Positions 20,157-31,304 of a DNA stretch of 64,000 nucleotides are shown here, piece by piece; within the stretch, counting starts at the first letter, position 1, and the number at the start of each line of letters is the position of its first letter. The notes under the pieces were generated by a model, which was given only the letters and a program-made list of their open reading frames with translations, was not told where the DNA came from and ran no database searches. The DNA is from Theocolax elegans (taxonomy: Eukaryota > Arthropoda > Insecta > Hymenoptera > Cerocephalidae): contig CM047429.1 in NCBI GenBank assembly GCA_026168455.1, forward strand, positions 55,807,027 to 55,871,026, written 5' to 3'. A program made the translations under genes and the position numbers.

Positions 20157-21569
20157 TAAATCTGCAGCTCAATACTTAAAGCTGAAGTTTCTTATATGCT
20201 AGTTATCTGCTTAAATACTATTTAGGGGAGAAACAATCCAAAATAAGGTAAATTAGGCAAGGGTAATAAAAATATATCGGGTTTTTAGGTTTTTGGCTGC
20301 TGATAGGGAAAGGCGTAAAAATTATCAAGTTTGCTGCGAAATGGGGTTATTAAATGCAATTAGTTGGAAGCAAATGAAAAGAAGGGAAGAAAAAAAAAAT
20401 TAAATTGATTTTTTATGTGCTAATTTGCTAAATTATTACTTTGTTAAAAGCAAAATTAAGGTTTAATTAATTTTAATTAATTGGCAGCTAGCTGCGAAAA
20501 TAAGAAACAAAAACAAAAAGAACTAATGTTTTTAATTTGCACTAAAAAAATAAAAATTTATTTATTATGTATTATTTAAATACTGCCTTGTAAAATTATT
20601 AAATCATTAAATTGCAGCTTCTGCCCGAAGAGAAAATGAAAATATTAATGTATTTTTATATATAAGTGCTAAATTATATTAAGCAACAATAAAAATATTA
20701 ATTTTCACAATGCAAAAATAAAATAATGCTTATAAATAATATATGGTATGGCTGCGATGAGACAAGGGGGGGGGGGAAACGAAACAAAATGTTATTTTGC
20801 GTATTAGAAATAAATACAAGTATTATATAATATCCAGAAATATTGTGCACAAATATGGGAAAAAAATTATTATCAGAATATATATATTTCTAGGTACAGT
20901 TGCGTAAATGAGTTTATAAATTATAATTATTTTTCTGCTGCTTGCTGCTTAATTTTAATGAAGATAAGAAAAAATATTATATCTACGCACTGTACTATAT
21001 TTGAAACACAGGAAACGAATTTTAATAATTAATTTAATTATTTAATTAATTAAATGATATAAATTTTAATATTACGTGTGTATTAACACGTGTTTCTCAA
21101 TTAAAGATGGCCGACAATATGGCCACGCGGCTGCTTCCTCCTTCCCGTTTGTGTGCTTCACGCGGGGGGAGGGAAAAATGGCTACGGCTTCTATCTTATA
21201 ATTAATTACGTCACGCTTGACGTTCACAATTTCTATTTTATCACTTGCTGCTGCTTGTTATAAATATAAAGGAAAATTAGTAATAGTTATTTTTAACTGA
21301 TAAGGAAATTTAACAACAGATAATATTTATAAGTAAGAAATTTAAATATTTCCAGCTGCTGTGACAAATTTGAGCAAAATAACGAATAACAATAACTATT
21401 TAATTTCTATTAAAATTAAGAAATGCTGCTGCTTTACAACGATTTATTTTTATACTTAATTTACGCGAAGAACGAGAAAAATTAATCCCATTAATTTTTC
21501 AACATCGGGCAATTAATGTGTAGACGCCATTTTATTACACACAAAAAAAAACACGTTGCCGATGCTGAA
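20157..21569 (-). other. Long 5' leader of the Gypsy element
   Basis: About 1.4 kb between the primer site and the gag ATG. AT-rich, no sizeable frame, with repeated GCAGC pentamers on the element strand. It includes a G-run (GGGGGGGGG on the plus strand at 20768). It probably carries packaging and dimerisation signals, but none can be assigned. Confidence 0.6.
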
Positions 21570-21587
21570 AACCACGTTGGGCGCCAA
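21570..21587 (-). other. Primer-binding site of the Gypsy element
   Basis: On the minus strand, immediately downstream of the 5' LTR, the sequence reads TTGGCGCCCAACGTGGT. The TGGCGCCC start complements a tRNA 3' end (CCA-terminal), as usual in Gypsy elements. I do not assign the tRNA species. Confidence 0.8.
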
Positions 21588-22875
21588 TGTAACGGTCACG
21601 CTGGGGATTAGGGCGTGGCGTCAAAGGCGAATAAACATTTACATTTAAATAAAATAATATTAATTTATTATTAATATAAAAGTATGGTTTGGGCGCCAGC
21701 TGCGTACGATCGCGGCGAATTTATATAAATAGCTCGGCTGCGTGCGAGCTGCTGCTGCTACTTGCTGCGCGAGGGGAGGGGGAGGGGAAAAAGGGAAAGC
21801 ACACTTACGAACCGGAGGAAGTGCCGATTTTCTAGGCCGGCGTGCACCCACCCTGTTAACGTGGAGATCGTCTCCTCGAGTTGCTGCGTTACGGTCAGTT
21901 GCTCTCGCACACACACACTCAAACTCTCGAAAATAAGGTCTATAATCGGTCGCGGATCGGTTGTCAATCCTGCCTCGATGGCGTCCCGATGAGCTCTCTC
22001 GAGCTCGGGCTCGTTCGCCGCTTCGCTGCTCGGGCCCGACGTGCGCGCGCAGCTTCTCGCGTCGAGTCGCCCGTCGGCCGCCGCCGTCTCGCGCGCCTCG
22101 TGTAGTGAGTGCTCGCGGCCATGTTGATCAAGGCGGACGACGTTGCCGGGCTGCTGCTTCCCACGGAGAGGACGATGTTCCCGGTGATGCTGTTACCCAG
22201 GTAAGCCTATATGATCGTTCCTCCGTGTTGTATAATGTATCGGCTAATGAGTCTGCTCTGTTACAGATGCAGACGGGACGGCCGATCTTCGAGTCTTTTC
22301 TCTCTCTCGCTCTCACGGTGGCTGCTCAGCTGGTGCGCGTCGGGTCGGTGATTGCTGCTCTTCGTCGGTGCTGCGTTGCTGCGGGGATTCTGGCTGCTTC
22401 TCAGGTGAATATCTATCTCCCGAGGGAGTGCTGCTTATTATTTACTAATTATTAACTGAGAGTTATGGTAATGTTATGATTACCATAACCTCACTTCCAA
22501 TCCTCTCCTAGCATGTAGCTGTCAGTTAGTATGTGCACTACATGCGTCCTTGTTTCCTTCTACTTAGGGTTATTATTAATTATTTATCTGTTTCACAGCT
22601 TCCTGGATATCCTGTTGCTGCTCGTGCTGCTCCATCTGGCACCTTGGGCCATCGCAGGCTGCTCCATGGACCTGGTGCGAAGCCTCCCAGAAGTAGTATC
22701 GCCTCTCCTGACATGCTGCTTTATTGTGCTACGTGGAAGGAGCCAAGAGAAGTATTGGGAATTTGGGGAGCTTCGGGTAGGCTAGGTAGGCTTAGAGATG
22801 TGAGGGTAGGTAGGTTAGTTTGTATTGGGACTCGCTCGCTTATTAACTTTGACAGGTATTACATACCTTGTCACA
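21588..22875 (-). repeat. Gypsy 5' LTR (right on the plus strand)
   Basis: Partner of the left LTR at a constant offset of 9214 bases, with only three differences noted by eye. On the element strand it starts TGTGACAAGG and ends CGTTACA. It should contain the promoter and transcript start. Confidence 0.95.
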
Positions 22876-22879
22876 ATTT

Positions 22880-22945
22880 ATTTATTTATTTTTTTTTTTT
22901 GTTATTTAACGTCGCTCTATTTATGCTGCCAGGGCTAATCAGCGA
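22880..22945 (-). repeat. LINE/SINE 3' tail fragment
   Basis: Read on the minus strand: GGCAGCATAAATAGAGCG, then ACGTTAAATAAC, then a run of A. The tail of the SINE at 47.2 kb is nearly the same: GGAGCATAAAAAGAGCGACG then TTAAGATAAT and poly-A. It is the 3' end of a retroposon in reverse orientation. The Gypsy element landed at its poly-T side. Confidence 0.6.
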
Positions 22946-22984
22946 ATTAATCAGCAAAATGTATATATATATAGTACCACACGT

Positions 22985-23746
22985 AAAATTCGAGTCACTT
23001 TCTCAGTCAATCCGGACGACAGCGGCGCCCAGCTTCTCAGCGTACGACCGACAGGGCGGGGAAATCTCCGGCTGGGCAAAAAGACGGACGCAGCAGCATT
23101 CGCGGAGAAAGTCTGCATGGCTACTCAAGGTATGGGAGAAGTTAGGATCCGAGATCGAAGGGTGACCCTGGAGATCAGAGACCTGGACGCTCTCGCGTGG
23201 CGGCCCTAAATAAAGTTCTCGCGTCTCCGCCCGAGAGCCGAGAGGTGAAGCTTTTGGGTCCCAACCGCAATCAACAAAAGACAGCCATCGTGAAGCTAGA
23301 TCACGAGTTTTGGTCGAGAGGTGCTATCGGTGCCTAGACTTCGGCCACACGAAACGGAAGTGTAAGGGAGTGGACAGGTCCTCGTCATGCTACAAGTGCG
23401 GCGAGCCTGGACACAACCTTAAGAATTGTAAGAGTGCTCCCCAATGTATCCTTTGTCCATCAAAGGGTGCTCAGGGAGTATCTCACACGGCGGGGTTCGG
23501 AGCCTGTGCCATCTTTCGGCGCGCGCTCGAAACCGTAAGGAAGGCCGTTTCACGATAAGCGGCAGTCTCAACGTGGGAGAAACACACACACACCTCCCAG
23601 CTTGAAGTAATGTGAAAAACAGTTCCGGGCTGGGCAGGTAAAAGCATTGGGTTTGGAGTTTTAGTCGGTAAGAATCCGGCACTGTCGGCGAGTACGGACC
23701 CTCGTCGTCTTATGAAAGATTTCTACAGTTTCCCACGAAAAAAAAT
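22985..23746 (+). pseudogene. R1-clade LINE remnant: ORF1 zinc-knuckle region joined to a 3' UTR
   Basis: ORF1 pieces read in more than one frame. About 23008-23205 gives LLSVRPTGRGNLRLGKKTDA and VTLEIRDLDALAWRP, typical of the R1/TRAS Gag-like protein. Then GPNRNQQKTAIVKL is followed by the CCHC knuckles CYRCLDFGHTKRKC and CYKCGEPGHNLKNC, plus a third Cys-rich segment (CILCPSKGAQGVSH). The ORF1 pattern ends near 23550. Directly afterwards lies what looks like an R1-type 3' UTR (GGTTTGGAGTTTTAGTCGGT near 23650) and an A-run at about 23737-23745. The whole ORF2 (endonuclease and reverse transcriptase) is missing. Internal deletion or template jumping would explain it. The frame is broken at about 23205, so it is not functional. 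Confidence 0.65.
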
Positions 23747-23859
23747 GTATGCTTAAGCGCATAATATAAAAACTAGTTGAATTTATCAGGGCTCACTTTC
23801 ACAACCATTTGAATTTTCTACTTGACTTTATGTAACATTTTGCACGCAAGTATAATTTG

Positions 23860-24078
23860 TTGACGACGGCATTTGTGTTTGATCCATATGCATTCGAGAC
23901 ATATTCATTGGATTTTGATCCATAGGCACGTAAATTACATTCATTGGTGTTTGATTTACAGACATGATTTACAGATATGAAGCATGTGAGTCACAGGCAT
24001 TTGGCATATCGGCATTTGAGTCATATGAACTTGATTATTAGTCATAGATATTTGACTGATTGGCATATGGTATGAAGT
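23860..24078. repeat. Degenerate repeats of GGCATTTGA-CATA type
   Basis: Recurrent short blocks such as TTTGATCCATATGCATT, TTTGATCCATAGGCA, GGCATTTGGCATATC, GGCATTTGAGTCATATG and ATTTGACTGATTGGCATATG. Unit lengths are irregular, about 20-40 bp. Confidence 0.5.
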
Positions 24079-24129
24079 TGATGGATAAGTAGCTGTAATA
24101 TAGTAAGGTAAAATTACTTATATGTATAC

Positions 24130-25252
24130 TGTAACGGTAAGCGAGTTACCGATCAGGTAAGCAACGCGAAAGAGGAGATACAGCGCGGCGCGCGCAGGGA
24201 ACGCGCGCGAGAATCGTGCGCAAGACAGTTTAGATAGAATTCGCGCGCGCACGACAACAACACGGTGTCGGTGACCGGTGATTGTTTTTTTCGGGATAAA
24301 AGAGCAAAAGAACTGTTGTGCGTTGTGTGTGGGTGTGAGCAGCTTCTCCCCACTAACCTCCACGTCGACGTGTGCAGCAGCACCTCTCACAGACAGTGAG
24401 AAAAGGAGGCTCGGTGAATCCCACCTTCTCGACCGTTGGAGAGCGAGAGAGAGACATATACGAGGACGAGCTCTCTCTCAATAGCACAGCCTTTTCCCGC
24501 CGAAGCGAGATATTCAGATACGCGGTAAGTGGTGCACCACATTTAGACCCGCGTGTCTATCTCATATTCGCGTCCCGATTTGCCTGGTACGCTCCAGGTG
24601 AGGAAGCGTTCCTCCCTTTCCCCCCTCTCGTGACAATACCCGCACGGATAGAAATGTCGGTGGTTCGCGGGAGCCACTTCACGAGAGAAAGGCGCGCGTG
24701 ACGTAGTAAGCTTCTACGTAAAAGCTCTCTACGTCAGAGATTCATACGTCACACGGTGTGACGTATGCCATCAGGTTAAGCAGCCGATCATATCCGGATC
24801 GGTTGCTCGTAACTCGTCGGTTAATAGGGTTTAACTACTTGTTTTCGCGCTGACCTCGGGGGTAGTCATCGGTACGACTCCCCGTAAATTGTTAACGTTA
24901 ATTTATTGTTTATTTATTAATCTTTAGTTGATTATGTAATAAATTGACTCGGCGAGACTATCTTTCTCGCCGATTAAACGTAAAATCTCGATTGTTAATA
25001 GAGTTTTACCGATTACTGTCCTATCCTACGAATACCGCCCTCTCCGGTGTTTATCCTAGTTGGCAAATTTGGGCATAGGGCCCAACACACGGTATATAAG
25101 TCAAACGGAGTGTTTGACGTTGTTAACGGCATTGCACGGGAATCAAAGGGATTCCCGGCCGCATCGTGGGACTGCACACTTAAGGTTGGTAAGTTGGGAC
25201 AGATTGGGCCTAACCGTGGGCCTTACATATCCCCAGTACCCACCCCGTTACA
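24130..25252 (+). mobile_element. Solo LTR (1123 bp)
   Basis: It begins TGTAACGG and ends CCGTTACA, an 8-base inverted terminal match with TG...CA ends. It is flanked by the direct 4-bp duplication ATAC (24126-24129 and 25253-25256). There is no coding sequence. The first half is GC-rich with GCGCGC runs; an AATAAA occurs near 24940, consistent with plus orientation. It differs from the complete Gypsy LTR beyond the terminal TGTAAC, so it represents another Gypsy family. It arose by recombination between the two LTRs of a full element. Confidence 0.8.
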
Positions 25253-25256
25253 ATAC

Positions 25257-25785
25257 AGACAAAGATAATTGATTAGATCCTAAAGATTTATGGTAAAAGT
25301 ACACCAATTTTTCTGTAATTGTAAACTGTTTCTTTATACAAAATTTCTTAATGAGTACTTTCACAATAATGTTTATGACGTATTATAAAAAGTAAGTAAT
25401 ACCATCTTGATTGAAATGTCCATGCATAGGCTCGTTCCAAGATGAGTAGTTGGGATACTTCGCATTTGAAGCTTCTTCCTTTACACATAGTCACTTCCTA
25501 CACTAAAAACAGTTTAGAACTACCGAAGCGCTATCTGCAGTTTAACAACTGCCCTTGGGTTTGCGGACAAGCGTCACTCTAATTTTAGGACAGTATAGTT
25601 CCTAAATTCCGAAACATAACTTATTCTACACGTGGGTACAGCGCAAGCACTATAATTTTGGCTATGGGTTTACATACAATATTTAAAATATAATAAGGTG
25701 CAAGCACCGTATTAATAATACATATAATTAGTATGAATTGTTTAAATAATTTCTCAATTTTAATAAAAATTAATAATTACCTAAT
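25257..25785. other. Unassigned intergenic stretch
   Basis: No gene, repeat end or RNA gene recognised. AT-rich with some mixed-composition sequence around 25430-25640. Confidence 0.5.
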
Positions 25786-26030
25786 TGATGGATTATTGGG
25801 TGGTGGCAGCAATAAAAACAACACCTCACTACACTTCACTTAATTTAATATAAAAATAATAAAACAATAAAAGTACAAGATAATAAAATCGAGATCTCGC
25901 GGTGGCGCCAAAACGATCAACTCAGATCGGTAGCTGAGGAGAGAGTGAGTCCTCCGACGGACACCGTGCTCTTCTATTGTCTTAAGATGGTGGGGGAAAA
26001 TCGATAGAAGGGCCGATCGCAATTCCAACA
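25786..26030 (-). repeat. Copia 3' LTR (left on the plus strand)
   Basis: It runs from TGATGGATTATTGGG to CAATTCCAACA on the plus strand. Element-strand ends are TGTTGGAATT and AATCCATCA. Confidence 0.95.
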
Positions 26031-26039
26031 CTCCCTCCC
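26031..26039 (-). other. Copia polypurine tract
   Basis: On the minus strand GGGAGGGAG directly precedes the 3' LTR. Confidence 0.75.
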
Positions 26040-26117
26040 GATCGGACCTGTAATCACTTACTGTTTCCTAAAAGAAATACAAATCACACATATTAAGCAT
26101 AATATATACGCATCTCT

Positions 26118-27098
26118 TTATCCATTCATTATCTTGAAGGTTAGTTTATTATGTAAATCAAAAGCCAAAGGCTTCATAAATATATCAGCAAGTTGTTCTT
26201 TAGACTTAACCCACATCACTTTAACAAAACCCATTTTAACACATTCTCTCACATAATGTTCTTCAATTTCAATCATATGTCGCAACTTATTGTTACCTGT
26301 CATTTGGGTGGCTGCACCAGCCGCCTTATTGTCGCGCCATAGAATCATTGATTTAAAGTCATCAATTAGAATCAATTTGAGAGCATTTGACAACGAAATT
26401 TTATATTGACACGCCTCGCTCATTGCTATATACTCATCTTGACAGTTAGATAATGCGACATATAATTGCTTGTGTATCTTTCAAGACACCGCATCTCCAA
26501 ACAATTTAATTACAAAATCACTAGTTCTCAACTATTTCTACAATCGGCTAAACTTGCATCAGAATAAGTCTGAATATCATCAGTATTACCAGTATATTTT
26601 AGACCCAAGTACACACTTCCCTTTAAATACCAAAAATCCTTTTATCATTTCCCAATCGTCCTCATTCGGATTTATTCGATGCTTACCGACAATATTTACT
26701 GCATAAGTAATATCAGGACGCGTCACATTTGCTAGATACAATAAGGAACCCACGGCTTCTCTATAGGGAACATTCAGTTTGAATTCATCACTTTTGTATT
26801 CCGATTCTGTCTCATTCTCTTCGCGATCGCGTCTCTTACGATTTGCTACCTGGTTTGTAATCATCGGAGTCCTTTGCGGATGCATCTCACCAAACCCAAA
26901 TCTCTGTAACAATTTTAATATATAGCTTTCTTGTGACAATGTCAACGTTTTATTCACTCTATCCCGTATAATCTTAATTCCCAGAAAGCACTTCGGTTCT
27001 TCTAGATCAGTCATTTCAAATTCTGATTTCAATTTAGTTTTCACCTCGCTTAGTCGGACTTGATCGTTGCTAGCAATTAACATGTCATCAATATGCAA
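26118..27098 (-). pseudogene. Copia RT C-terminus and RNase H, broken
   Basis: Piece 27098-26586 begins with MHIDDMLIASND, corresponding to the Copia Y/F-V-D-D active-site strand; the first two residues are His-Ile here. It continues with KCFLGIKIIRD and YREAVGSLLYLANVTRPDI. Piece 26423-26118 is the RNase H end: SEACQYKISLSNA, then ILWRDNKAAG, HIEIEEHYVRE (read here as MIEIEEHYVRE) and ADIFMKPL. These are the standard Copia C-terminal motifs. Frames change between the pieces and RNase H loses an internal stretch near 26430-26585, so the enzyme cannot be made intact. Confidence 0.8.
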
Positions 27099-27538
27099 AA
27101 ACTGAAAAACAAAATTTTATTCGCCTCTCGCCAAGTAAATAAACATGGTTCGCTATCATGAGTATGTAAGCATATTTTATTAGCGGCTTCCGTAAACCTT
27201 TCATTCCAACGTTTCGGACTGGTTTTTAAACCATACAGCGCTTTCTTCAATTTACAGACCTTCTCTCGCTTCTCTTTGCTCGTCACATTCATGCCTTCTG
27301 GCAATTCCATGTATATCTCTTCGCTTATAGTTCCGTTCAAGAAAGCGGTTTTCACGTCCATTTGATATACGTCCAAATCATATTTATTAATGATAGCTAG
27401 AACCGATCTTATCAAGGTTAATCTCGAAACAGGTGCGTATGTTTCAACCAAATCATATTCATTTCTATCCTTGAAGCCTCTTATAACAAGTCTCGCTTTA
27501 TATTTACACGTCCCTTCTTTTTCCATCTTTTTCTTCAA
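27077..27538 (-). pseudogene. Copia reverse transcriptase N-terminal part
   Basis: The frame carries YKARLVIRGFKDRNEYD, ETYAPVSRLTLIRSVLA, VYQMDVKTAFLNG and CKLKKALYGLKTSPKRWNER. These blocks are diagnostic of Copia RT. The first catalytic Asp (MDVKTAF) is present. It overlaps the next piece (27098 onward) in another frame, marking a shift just before the second catalytic pair. Confidence 0.85.
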
Positions 27539-27680
27539 GATCTACCTAGAATCTATTATATTCGGTTTATTTTCGCCTCTCACAATTTCAGATTGTTCTA
27601 CCAGTTCCCATACTTCATTTTGTTCATTGAGTTCAATTCACTCTGAATTGCAGACAACCAATTTTCTTTGTCTCTTGAAC

Positions 27681-28980
27681 TTATCGCCTCTCTATATGAT
27701 TGTGGGTCACAGTTAATTTCGCTAATAGTGCATTATATTTTGGATTACTTAATATTTGTTCTTTTTCTATTTCGCTTTCTTTCGCTTGTAATTTCCTCGG
27801 GCAACCTCTCTTTCTCTTTTCTACTCCCTCCTTTCTTATTATTTCCTCAGATTCTCTCGACACATCTTTCTCATAATTCAAGAACCACTTCTCGTTTACC
27901 TTTTCAAAATTATTGTCCCAGTCTTGTATTTCATTCTTTGTGAATCTGTCACCAAAAACAATTTTTTCATTGAATCGCACATCTCGACTTTCATAAAATC
28001 TATTCTCATCTGGTTTGAACAAGACATAACCGGTGGCTTTGTATCCAACAAAAAAACTTGGGATTGCAATCTGTCCAAACTTAGGACCTATTTTCCTCTG
28101 AATCTTTACATGCAACCGAAACGCCTAAATTGTTTTAAATTCACGGTATAATTTGTGTTGAATTTTTCCAAAGGAGAAACCATCTCATTTGACTTGTGCG
28201 GAGTTCTATTGTAAGCATAAACAGCAGCACCCAAAACCAAGTCCCTCATATTTTCTGGAAATTTCGAATCAAACATTAGCGCTCTTACTTTCTTCTGAAT
28301 AGTCTGATTGAATCTCTCAGCCACTCCATTGTGTTGAGGAGTATCAGAACATGCCAACTACAATTCAGCTCCGAGTGTTTCGAGTACTTATATTGTATCG
28401 CCTCCCGTAAATTCTGTGCTCTGATCTGATCTTAAATAACAGACTTTCGCGTCTCGTCCAAGTAAATTTCTCGAAGTTTTAACAAACTGATCAAGACACG
28501 ATCCTGTATCATTTTAAATTTCATGGAATATGCCTGAGCTAATCGGGAATAATCATCTACAAGTACAGAAATAAAGCGATATCCCTTTGGGTGTCATTTC
28601 GGACTTATCGGGCCCATTATGTCCGAATGAATCATTTGTAATTGAGCAGATGTTCTCATCTTCGTCTCATTGAAAGGCAATCTGTTCATTTTAGTCATTC
28701 TACACACTTTGCATTCAAGCACGGAATTATCAAAGTTCACATCACTCAATTCCTTAAAATCAGGAAATCTCTTTTGCAAGTTTCTCAGATAATTTAAAAA
28801 GGCATGACCCATTCTCACATGCCATAATATTGACTTATTCGATTGGGCAGGTAAATCTGTGTCGCAATTAATTTCCTTTTCACATCTCAATTTTTCATCA
28901 GTGTTTACAGTTATTTCGTTAGGGTTATGCAGTTTTCTATCTGCCACTGTTATTTCAAAACTTGAACCGACTTTCAACAC
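27681..28980 (-). pseudogene. Copia integrase, broken
   Basis: Piece 28980-28594 has the zinc-binding region (LWHVRMGHAFLNYLR ... CKVCRMTKMNR) and the first catalytic Asp in IHSDIMGPISP. Between 28594 and 28357 the core is interrupted by stops. Piece 28357-28106 has [20 protein letters not shown], holding the catalytic Glu, and [14 protein letters not shown]. Piece 28115-27681 is the C-terminal part (FFVGYKATGYVLF, DVRFNEKIVF). The direct repeat TATTTCAAA(A/G)CTTGAACCGA near 28945 and 28990 marks a short local duplication at the integrase N-terminus. Confidence 0.8.
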
Positions 28981-29408
28981 GTCACTTTTATTTCAAAGCT
29001 TGAACCGACTTTCAACACGTCACTGTTATTTCTTAATTTCTGACTGGGATTCGATTCCTTGGATTTCATTTAATTTTACATCAGGAGTCTGTTTAATTTT
29101 GCTTCTGGTTAGAAGATACGCATTAGTGTACAATTGAATTTTTCCGAACTTGATTTTGAACTATCGCTTCGCTTTTCTATTTCGATTTCAACCAACCAGT
29201 ATGGTTTCTCGTATATTCCAGTCAGAAAGGTTTTATTCGAAATGGGATCCAATATATCTACTCTCTTATTATCCAAATAAATGCCTAGTCCCTTGTCTAC
29301 AAATTTTCTTAAGGATAGCAAATTTTCCGAAAGTGATTATCACATTATTGAAGGTTAGAATTCTATTATTTCCCGTCTTAATATCTACGCATCCCGCTCC
29401 CTCCGATT

Positions 29409-31304
29409 TTAAGCTTGCCTCTGGAATTTTGTTTGCGCATCTCTCACATTTCTCTCATCACTTCCAAATTGTCTTTTGTAACCAAGAGTTCGATTCTCTT
29501 GGTTAAATCTCGCATACCTTATAATACCGCGTCCTCTTCCACGTCTCTCGTTGCTCGCATCTCTTGTGCTGGGATTTGGGCAATTCTCGGCCTTGTAATC
29601 CCGTGATAATTGCCTACAATTGTAGCACAATTTTTCTCCCGAGTTTTTCCTGGGACAGTCACGACTAATATGCCCATATGCGTGACACTCGTAGCAACGC
29701 ATCCCTTCTATTTGTGCGGCAGCCAGAGCTACTCTAGGCTCCACACTAGTGCTCACTGTCGCACCTCCGCTTCCCTTCCTCATCGCTTCATGCTGTAAAA
29801 GAAATGTTTTTAATTGATTATAGTTTAGATCCTTACCCGTCGCGTTTTTGTTCACAAAATTAAGTTCGTGAATCTGTGGCACTTCTTGTACTATTGCATT
29901 ATAAAAGGCATGACGAATCTCAGATTCAGCAAACGGCTGAGTATAAGGAATATTATTATGCGTTCTTATTATCTCATCAAATTTATCAACGAAAACTGAC
30001 ACTCTCTCTTTACGTTTGAACACCAAAGAATACAACTGTTTCCTTAAGTTAACAGACGATAAACTACATTCACGTCTCTTAATTTCCTTAATTTTTTCCA
30101 GCATCTCTTTCGGGTTTTTAATATCAATTAATTTGGCATGATAATGTTGATCAATATGATTTATTAAAATGTCTCTGACTTTAAACTGATCTCGCGTTAA
30201 CAATTCTCTTTCCGTCGCGTCTCGTTTTTCAGAGTTTTCATCAATAATGTACATTAAATCCAAGGCAATTAATTCCGAAGTAAAGTAATCCATAAACAGT
30301 TCGTATTTCATTTGTACCGATAATTTATAATCTCTCTTTGTACTCGAATCTCTCACATTCAGTAATTTAATCGCGTCTTTAAACTCACTCATGCCATTCG
30401 ATTTGTTAAAAATTTTAGTTTCCGAATTATTTTCTTTCTCTACTTCTGATCTAATTAATTTTATTATATCAGCTTTCGATATAACGTCATGCCCCGAATT
30501 TTCGGTCAAATTATGTGCAATTTCTTTAAAGTCATTTTCATTCTTATCATAAAACTCATCTCTTACCTCTTTCATTTCCCTTAACACCTCTCGTCCTTCA
30601 CGAATGCATCCTCTCATCTCCGAACACATTCGTCTCATCTCATCGTTGAGGTTGCGCTTCTCATCAATATTTTCTCTCAAGTTGTTTCGTTGTGATATGT
30701 CGCGTCCCGTCATTGAATCAAAGAAATTGTTTATGTCCGTGACCACCATGTCTACCCGGATCCTCAAATTCGCAACAGGTTGCATTTTCTCCTCAATAAC
30801 TTGAGTGACTCTTTCCATCACATTTCTCGTCTCATCCATCTCATCTGAAAAATCATCTCTTTTAATATTAGGTAATTTAGTTTTGTTTTTAATTCGCATG
30901 CTTATGTTACATTTTTCATCAGCAATAATCAACGGCGCATTTTTATTTAACACATTCGCTTCTCTGAAATTTCGCTTCTCGTTTATTATCGAATCTCGTT
31001 TATCGCTCATCTCAGAGTCCGTTTCGCATTCAATATCTCTGCTCATCTCTTCACCCTTCACGTCCACGTCTCTCAGGTCGACCTCAAACGCATCATCGTT
31101 CAACTCATCGCTTGTAATACCCATCTCTTTCGCATCATTCAAATCCCATTTAATCATTTCAGATTTTACTAAATTGCCTAATTCGGTAGAGGGGTATGTA
31201 ATTAGCTGGTTTTTGACCGGAATGGTCAGTACTTCCCTTTTATTGCGCCTAGCCTTGATTGCTTCAGATACCATTCGAATCTGATCTCCTGATAGGTGAT
31301 CCAT
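29409..31304 (-). CDS. Copia Gag-like protein (631 aa) with one intact zinc knuckle
   Basis: The frame begins MDHLSGDQIRMVSE at 31304, the first ATG after the leader. The N-terminal 350 residues are Arg/Glu/Asn-rich and coiled-coil-like. A Copia-type Gag domain follows (KEMLEKIKEIKRRECSL, LRKQLYSLVFKRKERVSVF, FAESEIRHAFYNAI). Near residue 545 CYECHAYGHISRDC is a regular CCHC knuckle. A second candidate starting CYNCRQL has an altered spacer and no His in place. The frame then ends without entering pol, whereas Copia elements normally continue as one polyprotein. A further short open piece at 29321-29109 may be the protease/linker region. The Gag frame itself is intact and could still be translated. 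Confidence 0.75.
   Translation of the reverse strand: MDHLSGDQIRMVSEAIKARRNKREVLTIPVKNQLITYPSTELGNLVKSEMIKWDLNDAKEMGITSDELNDDAFEVDLRDVDVKGEEMSRDIECETDSEMSDKRDSIINEKRNFREANVLNKNAPLIIADEKCNISMRIKNKTKLPNIKRDDFSDEMDETRNVMERVTQVIEEKMQPVANLRIRVDMVVTDINNFFDSMTGRDISQRNNLRENIDEKRNLNDEMRRMCSEMRGCIREGREVLREMKEVRDEFYDKNENDFKEIAHNLTENSGHDVISKADIIKLIRSEVEKENNSETKIFNKSNGMSEFKDAIKLLNVRDSSTKRDYKLSVQMKYELFMDYFTSELIALDLMYIIDENSEKRDATERELLTRDQFKVRDILINHIDQHYHAKLIDIKNPKEMLEKIKEIKRRECSLSSVNLRKQLYSLVFKRKERVSVFVDKFDEIIRTHNNIPYTQPFAESEIRHAFYNAIVQEVPQIHELNFVNKNATGKDLNYNQLKTFLLQHEAMRKGSGGATVSTSVEPRVALAAAQIEGMRCYECHAYGHISRDCPRKNSGEKLCYNCRQLSRDYKAENCPNPSTRDASNERRGRGRGIIRYARFNQENRTLGYKRQFGSDERNVRDAQTKFQRQA

Larger units (their letters stand above)
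12374..22875 (-). mobile_element. Complete Ty3/Gypsy LTR retrotransposon, minus strand
   Basis: A 10.5-kb element is bounded by two 1288-bp LTRs and flanked by the 4-bp direct duplication ATTT (12370-12373 and 22876-22879). Read on the minus strand it has a primer site next to the 5' LTR, a long leader, gag, pol in the -1 frame, and a polypurine tract before the 3' LTR. I noted only three base differences between the LTRs (12381/21595, near 12488/21702, 13273/22487), so insertion is recent. Neither main frame is interrupted, so the copy may be autonomous. There is no env-like frame. The order protease-RT-RNase H-integrase in pol defines Ty3/Gypsy rather than Copia. Confidence 0.95.
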
